DNA of 26,939 bases from Phialocephala subalpina (taxonomy: Eukaryota > Ascomycota > Leotiomycetes > Helotiales > Mollisiaceae). Shown piece by piece: positions 19,950 through 26,939 of the stretch. How positions within the stretch are numbered: position 1 is the first letter of the stretch; the number at the start of each line of letters is the position of its first letter. The stretch is taken from NCBI GenBank assembly GCA_900073065.1, contig FJOG01000026.1, positions 933,518-960,456 on the forward strand, in the 5' to 3' direction. The notes below the pieces were generated by a model. The model did not search any database, was not told the origin of the DNA, and worked only from the letters and a program-made list of their open reading frames with translations. A program made the position numbers and the translations under genes.

Positions 19950-20481
19950 GGTATTAGATGTCGCAAAGATGGAGATTCTCGAAGGAAGTCAAGAGGGAAG
20001 CGCGTTCAAGCGCGTGGTAGCTCGATTCGGAAACCGCGACGGGGTGGGTCACGTGCATCTGTTTTCATTTTCCTAAAGTAGATAAGCTCGCGAACGTATC
20101 CACGACATCTAGCCTCACGATATTGTTGGAATCACTTCGATTTTCTTTCAGGTCAACAATGTCTTTCTTTCTTCGAGAGTCCAAGAGAGAGCAAAGATCA
20201 CGAGGCAGTCTTGACCAACTGAAAGAAGAAGTTGAAGCGAGTCCAATCAGCGGCTTCTCTTCGGAACTTAATAAACGCCGCCGCCTCGCGCTCCAGCATA
20301 AAGCTCACCCTCTTCCAACGAAACACAAGATGCTGTCCTCAATATCAACAAGTGCGAGTGAAGATTTTGAGGACTCTCTCAAATGCCGGAAGAAGACTTG
20401 ATTGGACATGGGGGTTCGATTACCTCGTTGAGCCTGACGTCACATCTTGATGGAATGAGAGATCTCCATCGATTGTACCGC
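19950..20481. promoter_or_regulatory. Divergent promoter region between the 2EXR gene and the second Zn2Cys6 gene
   Basis: 532 bp separate the two start codons, so both promoters must lie here. A pyrimidine tract ending TTTCTTTCAG just before 20152 resembles a splice acceptor, which would fit a 5' UTR intron. An 80-codon frame (20159-20401) is listed separately. No specific binding site is identified. Confidence 0.45.
20159..20401 (+). CDS. Possible long upstream ORF or small hypothetical protein
   Basis: An 80-residue frame whose ATG has a good context (GTCAACAATGTC). It ends 80 bp before the preferred start of the Zn2Cys6 gene and overlaps an alternative in-frame start of that gene at 20383. 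The product is Ser/Lys/Glu-rich (MSFFLRESKREQRSRGSLDQ) with no recognised domain. It could be an upstream ORF in a long leader, an independent small gene, or chance. Confidence 0.25.
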   Translation: MSFFLRESKREQRSRGSLDQLKEEVEASPISGFSSELNKRRRLALQHKAHPLPTKHKMLSSISTSASEDFEDSLKCRKKT

Positions 20482-23438
20482 ATGTCAGATCCAAGTGGCC
20501 TGGCGCAATACTCTGTGAGGACTCATACCCGGTTACAAGAATAAGATCACTAATGAAGCCTCTAGTGTGACCACTGCAAACAGAGAAAGGTCAGGAAGCA
20601 TCGAGTCACGTGCATCAATTGTCTGAGACTGAGACTGATCCTCCCCCAGCTGAAATGCTCACGCGAGATACCCACCTGTCAAAATTGCAAAGCATGGGGC
20701 GGCGGATGCGTGTACTCCAGACACGGTAAAATTCGAAGACGTCCTCGGTCCAAGTAAGTGTCTAGGCTACTTCTTCACGATTAATGTCCCGGCCTTGTGC
20801 AGGACTTTCCATGTTCAAAATGTCCCGGCAAGGATGGGATATTGAGTGCGCTGTCAATGATCTGAGACTAAAGCAAGACAGCATCTCAATCCGGAACCAG
20901 GCTCGAGCAGGCTCGCGTCAACCCCCTGGATCTCGGAACACATCAGAAGTCTCCAGTCCCAAACCATCGCACTCCCGAGCATCATCAAGAGGCCACCACA
21001 CATCCCCGCAATCTAACGATATCAGCGAAGATGAAGCAAACGTGGAAACTCAGGCCCAGGGGAGGCTTCTGAAAGATGAAACCGGTCATCCATTTTATAT
21101 TGGTCCTTCACCTATCGCGACGTTCCTCACGCAGGCAAGCAGCAATATTAGCAAGGTAATGAACGACGTTCGTGATACCAGGCTCCACATGAATGCCACA
21201 GACAGTCTGGCCGATCTTTCAAGCACATTTGCGGCTGTTGGGTTTCACGATCCAAGTGAAGCTCGAAAGAAAGTTCGCAGTTTCAAAAGAGCCAACGAAC
21301 CCTTCTTCATTCCCGAGAAAGAGGAAGGAATACATCTGATAAAACGTATGTGTCCCTAAATTTCCCATTGTCAGCACTTCCCAATCTCTCATCCTTGTTG
21401 GGACATCCAATTAGGCTTCCCTGGATTGAGATACTACCTGTCATCTGATTAACTAGCGATGATCTTTGCTCAGAGAAGGTGGACCGAGTGGCAATGTTAT
21501 CACTATCCCAGCTTTACCTGGACATTTTCAGTAGCCGAAGTAAGCATTTCGACAATGAAAATCCCGGCAGACGATAAGATGAGCTCGAAATGTCCCGATA
21601 GGGCTGGAAGATTGAAGGCGATGTATTCGGACTTCGAGAGGCGCTAAGATGCTAAACCCGAGGAGCAGTATTTACCGAAACCATGGCCAAAGGCTCTCCC
21701 TTCTTTTCATCACCACCCGAAGGGTTAGTACCCAAAATCGCATTCGAGCCATCTGCAGTGAAGGAGAGAGGCTGGCTACTGCTCTTCAACGCACTGGTCT
21801 CCACGGATCTTGCACTCAGAGAGCCCCCCGACCTTAGACTTAGCCGATGCCTTCAATGGAATATTTGGATGCTCATCGAGGACTCGAGCATCTTTCTCGA
21901 GCCAAGTGTTGTCAGCATCCAAGCTCTTTGTTTGCTTGCATCCCATGGCCAGGAAATCACGACATCCAGCCTGTGTTGGACTCTCATGACGCATGCATGT
22001 CAAATGGTTCAGACACTTGCACTGCACTTACCGATTCCTCGAACACCACCCAACAGCGATGTCAACCGACACCGAAACTGCCTATTCTGGGGGCTTTTCA
22101 TAGTTGACAAAGCTTTGGCATTGTCTGTTGGACGACCTCCACTCCTACCTGCGTACTTGTACAAAAATGTTCCACTACCCGATCCACAAGCCCTAGCACT
22201 GTACAGACCCCACAGGCAAATCAATGGTGCTGTTCTTCCAGAGAAAGATCCTACACTTTTGAACTTCGGTGGTTTCTATATCATGCGGAACCTTGAGCTC
22301 GCGAAACTGCAAGGAGAAGTCTCGGATCTGATGTACGGGCAAGGAAGAAACAACACACTGAAGATTGGCGAGCTCAAGCAAGAACTTGACAAGTGGATGT
22401 ATGGACTGATCAAAGTAAGTTGCGGTGGATGATTAATGCTTGACGAGGATCTGATCTATTAGTCCCCATACTTTGAGATAAAGTCACGCACCACTCCCGA
22501 GGAACAAGAGGTTCAGCTTGGTGTCAATATACAAAACTTTCAATATCACCACTTGGTAGTGTATCTCACTCGAGGTGACAAGAACAACGAACAGGTCTGT
22601 CTCGAGTCAGCAAGAGCAGCAATCTCCCTTCTCGAACAACTCGTATCGAGCTCTCGTCAAGTCTTCAATGGCATCATCTGGTATGTTGTCTCCACTTCCA
22701 TGTCTAATCAATCCAGTCTCCGGGTTTAAAGAATACTATAAAAGATTGAAAGCACGGATATTGACCTTTGACAGGCAACTCCTCTACCAACCATTCACAC
22801 CGTACTTCGTCCTCTTTTCCAACATCGTTTCACACCCAACATCACCAACATGCTTCAAAGACATTCAATACCTCCACCAAGTCGTCCTCTACTTCCTGCA
22901 GATGAATAAGAACCATCCCTCTGCTGCCAAACTTGAGAAGATCGCAGACACGTTCACTAGGCTCGCCGAGGCGTACGTCAGACATACAACACGGCGTAAT
23001 CAAAATCAGGCGCATGCCACCGAACATCCTCCTCCGCTACCTTCCTATACACAGGCAGGTCCATCTCATTCGAATCACCTTGGCGTCGCACAGCCAACGA
23101 GCGAAGCTTCACCATCGTTACCAGGTCTGGAGACCCCAAGTTACGCATCCAGCAATCCCTCCTCGGACTTCTCCTCTCTCCCGCCTCTGCCACCCCTAGA
23201 CTTAAACACCGGCATCGAGTTCAACTTCAACGATATGCCGACCGACCCATTGGCATTGTTAAACTTCTTTACGCCAGCTTCCGATCCTATGAATTTTCAA
23301 GGGCAGGGAGGAGAAGGCTTAGATATAGGAGATGAGGAGGCGTTGTTGCGGGAGCTGAAGAGCTTTGAGCAGAGTGGTACTTTGGATGGGACGTTTGATT
23401 GGTTTTCTTGGGATGCGTATGATGGTAGTATGTGCTAG
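20482..23438 (+). CDS. Zn2Cys6 transcription factor with fungal_trans domain (7 exons)
   Basis: Proposed exons: 20482-20514, 20566-20589, 20650-20725, 20803-21345, 21669-22414, 22463-22680, 22775-23438, giving 767 residues in frame. The cluster Cys12, 15, 22, 29, 32, 39 (CDHCKQRKLKCSREIPTC, then QNCKAWGGGC) appears only after two small introns are removed. Residues 60-130 are Ser-rich and disordered. The fungal_trans middle region includes PKIAFEPSAVKERGW, THACQMVQTLALHLP and FWGLFIVDKALALSVGRPP. The C-terminus is Pro/Ser-rich, then acidic (LDIGDEEALLRELKSFE), a likely activation region. Two oddities: intron 4 is 323 bp, far longer than its neighbours; and the best donor after exon 3 (GTAAGT at 20754) breaks the frame, so a weaker donor (GTAAAA at 20726) is used here. 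An alternative start at 20383 would add 33 residues. It is probably a nuclear regulator; targets are unknown. Confidence 0.85.
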
Positions 23439-24017
23439 GTTGGTGATTATGTATGAAGGAGGGTTGAGGATGGCATTTGGATTATCTCATCCAACCAATG
23501 TATAGTATCCGCCCACTTTAGACTTTTCCCCTCGGATTCAATTGTTACCGGGGATTTCTTGACACCTCTTCACTCTCATCCATCCAATTAGAGGTCAACT
23601 CTCCACGCAACAAACATGGAAGGGTTATTCTTCCACTGTATCCAGCCAATTCCATTTCCAGCCGTCCAGGATCCGACATTGTGGCTTAATGCCAGATTCG
23701 AAACCCCGCCAAGCAGAAGAAGGGTAGGAAAAGTTACGTGTATCTCAAATGTCAATGGTCGATGTTCAATCGAAATGGATCCAGAAGTCTTAGTCGTTAC
23801 GCGAGAATGGCTTCTATAATTGATAAAACATCCAAGACTTCATGGCAGGAAAGATTTGCAGTTCTAAGGCTCGCGCATTTCCATTCCTTCTTGAAATATA
23901 CTCTATTATCTAATATACCATAGGTCCATCGTTCTCTAGCTGCCTAGAGGCGCCTTGGAACACTCATTAAGATTGCATTTAGGCCCACCTAACTGACAAT
24001 CTCTCCCCCTGAGCTAA
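23439..24017. other. Convergent intergenic region
   Basis: 579 bp between the second Zn2Cys6 gene (plus) and the F-box-like gene (minus), holding both 3' UTRs. A 67-codon plus frame at 23616-23819 has no recognised domain and is not called. Confidence 0.5.
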
Positions 24018-24702
24018 TCATGTGTACCTCAGATTCCTCACATCCCTCTCCTCCTTCGTATCCTTCGCGAAATCGACCTCCAAGTATGCTTTACCACCCC
24101 AATGCGCAAGACTTCGCTCTGGCTTCGCATTCTCACCTGACCCACCGAGGACTGTACGCCATTCCTGTAGTCTGCAGGCGCCGGAAAGGTCGGATTTAGT
24201 CTTCGAGAGGTAATACACGTTTACAAACATGTCTCTCTTCATTATCTCGAGTCTTCTGCCTCTGTAATTCTTGACATCGTTCTTACTGATTAACCAATCG
24301 ACTAGGATGTTACGATAGTTAAAGGTGCCGATCATATCGCTCTCGAGGAGCTGTTCCCCAGAAATCTCGTCGCGGTGGACGATGATGGAGGTTTGGTGGA
24401 AGTGTGTCTTGTAGATCGAGTGCAGAGGGAAGCAAGTAGCGCTGAGGAGTCTTTGGGTTGCGGGGCCGAGAAGCTTCATGATATCGTACAAGATATCGTA
24501 TGGGAGTTTTTTCATGAGAAGGCCCGTTTGATCTGCTGCGGATTTATCAGCAAAGCGCAAAAGAGACAGTGTGTGGACGGGGCATGCGCAACATACCTCG
24601 TTCCGCCTCGGTTTCTTCGATCTGAGTTCCTTCCGGCAGTTCTACTACTAAGTCCATGTCATCGACGTGCCCGAAGTCCATCATAATAGAGGTAGTATCC
24701 AT
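24018..24702 (-). CDS. F-box-like protein (2 exons)
   Basis: Exon 1 is 24597-24702 and exon 2 is 24018-24532, together 206 residues. The intron (GTATGT donor) is required: it joins the acidic leader MDTTSIMMDFGHVDDMDLVV, which ends ETEAER, to DQTGLLMKKLPYDILYDIM. Residues 41-80 (LPYDILYDIMKLLGPATQRL then LSATCFPLHSIY) resemble an F-box: LP at the start, a hydrophobic helix and an L-x-x-x-C segment. F-box proteins usually recruit substrates to SCF ubiquitin ligases, but some fungal families have no demonstrated role. The C-terminal part is basic and has no recognised repeat domain; the protein is short for an F-box protein. The acceptor is a tandem GCAGCAG, so a one-residue-longer form (207 aa) is possible. 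It is convergent with the second Zn2Cys6 gene. Confidence 0.8.
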
Positions 24703-25015
24703 TGTATTGAGAAGTCAAGAGTGTGGGTTGCGATGTCGTGGAGTTGAAGTTGTGGGGTCGGTATGAGGTGGTGTTGACGAGTAAACAAGACTTTGCGTTG
24801 GAGATCGGAGAGGCTTCTGGTCTTAAAGATCGGACGGGAAGCAATCAATGCCGCAAGAGTTTTGCCTAGAAGTGGTTAGCGGCCAAAATGTCACTTTGTA
24901 CTGTATGAGTTCAGTTTCGACATTCATGGTGTGTTCACAGAAGGCAGATTTCGAAGGTTAAGACGTTTATTCTTCTAGATCTGTACAGTCCTAAAACAAG
25001 CAACTTTCAGAGTTA
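24703..25015. promoter_or_regulatory. Upstream region of the F-box-like gene
   Basis: 313 bp between the F-box-like start codon and the stop of the gene fragment upstream, which lies on the same strand. It should contain the F-box-like gene's promoter and the fragment's 3' UTR. No specific site is recognised. Confidence 0.4.
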
Positions 25016-25290
25016 TCATGGGAATTTCGTCTTCGCCATTGGCCTCTTTACTCTTGATGATGCAAAGCGGCTCTGTGCTGCCCGTCGATTAGCCTCTACT
25101 GCTTCTCGCCGCTTCGTCCTCTCCAGCTCCTCCGCATCCAATTCATCAATAATCTTATTATTTGCCTCCTCCGTTCCCTCTGCAGGTATTTGCAACATAT
25201 CCTTACCGCCCCAGCCAATTTCCCAAGACCCATTGAAGAGAGTAAGCTTTTTGAAGTCTCTAGGGACGTTATCGCGGGTCTTGACAACCC
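25016..25290 (-). pseudogene. C-terminal fragment of an unrecognised gene, truncated by an AT-rich repeat block
   Basis: A minus-strand frame ends at 25016 and codes for a protein-like C-terminus: FNGSWEIGWGGKDMLQIPAE, then a helical Glu/Arg/Ala-rich stretch (DELDAEELERTKRREAVEAN) and a basic tail (SSRVKRPMAKTKFP). Upstream of about 25290 the open frame runs through a G-rich run and into AT-rich repeat DNA, where the encoded sequence loses protein-like character; an ATG at 25358-25360 is probably accidental. The repeat appears to have removed or displaced the 5' part. I do not recognise the family. It may also be an intact small gene with an intron I cannot see. Confidence 0.4.
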
Positions 25291-25323
25291 CACCCCCCCC
25301 TTTAATTAGCCACCATTTGCACC

Positions 25324-25339
25324 AAAAATCGCGATTTTT
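25324..25339. repeat. 16-bp perfect palindrome
   Basis: AAAAATCGCGATTTTT, near the left edge of the AT-rich block. It could be part of the end structure of a transposable element. Confidence 0.6.
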
Positions 25340-25952
25340 ACCCTTTAATAACTCTACCAAAAATTAATATTTAATAAGATTATAAAATCAAGCTTTTTAA
25401 TTAATAAGAATATAATTATTATTTTGAAAAATATTAAAATTAATAAATTATTCTCGAGAAATTTTATATTTTAAAATATATTAATTTTATTTATTTTTTT
25501 AAATAAGAAAAATTATAAAATACGATTAAATATATAAAATATTAAAAAGAAAAAAATTAATAACTTTAAATTTTATATTAATTTATATATTAGAAAAAGA
25601 AATTAAATAATTATAATAGCAAAATTTTTTTTCAAGACGCGAAGTACACGAGGATACCCCGAGTACGCGGGGTAGTTAAAAACTATAAAAATTACACCGG
25701 GTACTTAAGGTTACACATAAATATCATACTTTTAAACCCTTATATCTTAGGAATTAAAAGTCGCATTAAGAATCGGTCTAATGCAATTTAATACGCTAAA
25801 TAAAAGCTATACGAGCATAATAAAATTATAAGATTCTATTAAAGAACAAGTATAATATACTTTAGTAAAGTATTAGTTACAATAATTATTTAATGTTTTT
25901 AAGTATTAACTTTTTTGCCGAGGAATATTAAAACCTTATATATAAGGGCCTT

Positions 25953-25966
25953 AGGCCTTAAGGCCT
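25953..25966. repeat. 14-bp palindrome within GGCCT repeats
   Basis: AGGCCTTAAGGCCT is a perfect palindrome, preceded by another GGCCTT copy at 25948-25953. Confidence 0.6.
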
Positions 25967-25968
25967 CA

Positions 25969-26030
25969 TTTATTTACTTCCTCTTTATTTACTTACTTAT
26001 TTACCTATTTATTTACTTATTTACTTATTA
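25969..26030 (+). repeat. Degenerate TTTACTTA-type simple repeat
   Basis: A run of TTTACTTA/TTTACCTA units over about 60 bp, directly after the AGGCCTTAAGGCCT palindrome. It is a pyrimidine-biased microsatellite-like tract within the degraded block. Confidence 0.75.
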
Positions 26031-26939
26031 TAAGCCTTATTATACGTAATTACTTTACTTAAAGTAAACTTTGCGAAATAAATTAATTATTATTATAAAA
26101 AAAACTTATTATTAAAAATAATAATATTATATAATTTTCAAGTTTATATATATTTAGTATTATTACGTTTTTAATTTAATTAATAACGGGCGTAATAATT
26201 ATAAGCGAATATATATTGGTAAAATAATTATATTATTTTAATAAAATTATAACTTATTTAATAAAATTATAATTTACTTTAATTATTTTAACAAATAATT
26301 ATATTACTCCGAAAAATAAGAATAATTATTTAATAATTTATATTATAATAATTAATTATCGTATTTAAAAACCGAAAACGCTATTTAAATGCGTTTAATT
26401 AATTTTATAATCTTATAAGAAAATATTTTTTGCGCTAATTTGAATTGGTCTTCGATTGGCTTTTAGAATTATAATCCGATTTTTGGGATTAATAAAGTAA
26501 TTAGCGAACTAATAAAATAATTCGCGTAAATCGAGTAATCGGGATTATAAAAAAAACTATGGCGTTATATTTATATTTTTTAGAATAATATTTTCTTATA
26601 ATTATTTTTCGATTATATAATATAATATTTTATTATTAATTAATTTAATAAATAGAATAATTCTTAGGAATATATTTTAATTTTTAATTTTATTATAATT
26701 TATAAATAATAATAATAAATAAATTTATTTGAATATTTATAAAAATTATATATAAATAATCCAAAATAAATTTTTTTTTCCGAATATTATTTATAATATA
26801 ACTTTAATATTTTCTATTGAATATATATTATTTATTCGAAATATTTTTGAATATATATATATAAAATAAAATATTAAATATAATAAAAATAAAATTTTAT
26901 CGAAAATTTTGAAAAATAAAAATTTATTAAATTTATAAA

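Larger units (their letters stand above)
25291..26939. mobile_element. AT-rich RIP-degraded repeat block, unclassified, continues past the window
   Basis: About 1.65 kb of very AT-rich DNA with no coding frame. A less AT-rich patch at 25640-25970 retains CG-containing words (GACGCGAAGTACACGAGG, CCCCGAGTACGCGGGG) and a TATA-like stretch TTATATATAAGGGCC near 25936-25950, which could be the remains of an LTR promoter. No inverted or direct terminal repeats can be paired because the block runs off the window. Its composition matches the other degraded transposons here. Confidence 0.6.

Noticed and set aside
23616..23819. A 67-codon plus frame in the convergent region
   Set aside because: No domain, no neighbouring exon, and it lies in what should be 3' UTR.
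1..26939. CRISPR arrays, tRNA or rRNA genes, prokaryotic operons
   Set aside because: No regularly spaced direct repeats, no cloverleaf or rRNA core sequence was noticed, and the genes have fungal introns. A dedicated tRNA scan was not possible.

Overview
The window looks like part of a filamentous ascomycete (Pezizomycotina) chromosome. The evidence is short GT-AG introns with CTAAC-type branch sites, two Zn2Cys6 regulators, a HET-domain gene, a 2EXR protein, and transposons degraded in the manner of repeat-induced point mutation (RIP: C-to-T changes, CA/TG depleted, TA-rich). A Leotiomycete would fit, but the sequence alone does not settle the class. No bacterial-type feature, tRNA, rRNA or CRISPR was seen.

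Layout. (1) 1-7885: a nearly complete Ty3/Gypsy chromovirus on the minus strand. It has a complete 5' LTR at 7624-7885, gag, pol (protease, RT, RNase H, integrase, chromodomain), a polypurine tract at 44-60, and the first 43 bases of the 3' LTR. Gag and pol are wrecked by RIP. An extra plus-strand Cys-rich reading frame, also degraded, sits between pol and the 3' LTR. (2) 8391-9204: a small non-autonomous DNA transposon with about 193-bp terminal inverted repeats and a 9-bp target duplication, immediately upstream of (3) a C2H2 zinc-finger gene (9432-10873, one intron). (4) 11783-12177: assembly gap. (5) 12178-13779: HET-domain pseudogene with two nonsense codons. (6) 14006-15824: RIP-degraded Tc1/mariner (Fot1/pogo-sized) element flanked by TA, apparently splitting an older reading frame. 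(7) 16555-18452: Zn2Cys6 regulator, 4 exons. (8) 18765-19949 (minus): single-exon 2EXR-domain protein with an acidic N-terminus. (9) 20482-23438: second Zn2Cys6 regulator, 7 exons, with one unusually long intron and one ambiguous splice site. (10) 24018-24702 (minus): two-exon F-box-like protein. (11) 25016-25290 (minus): 3' remnant of an unrecognised gene, abutting (12) an AT-rich RIP block that runs to the window end.

The genes do not form an obvious pathway. Three DNA-binding regulators, a HET relic, a 2EXR protein and an F-box-like protein lie between transposon blocks, with no biosynthetic enzyme or transporter beside them. This is typical of gene islands between AT-rich, RIP-affected blocks. 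I found no clearly new system. The best leads are the antisense accessory frame inside the chromovirus, the long-TIR element in the C2H2 promoter, the reading frame split by the mariner element, and the splicing anomalies of the second Zn2Cys6 gene. All gene models are read by eye, without homology searches.
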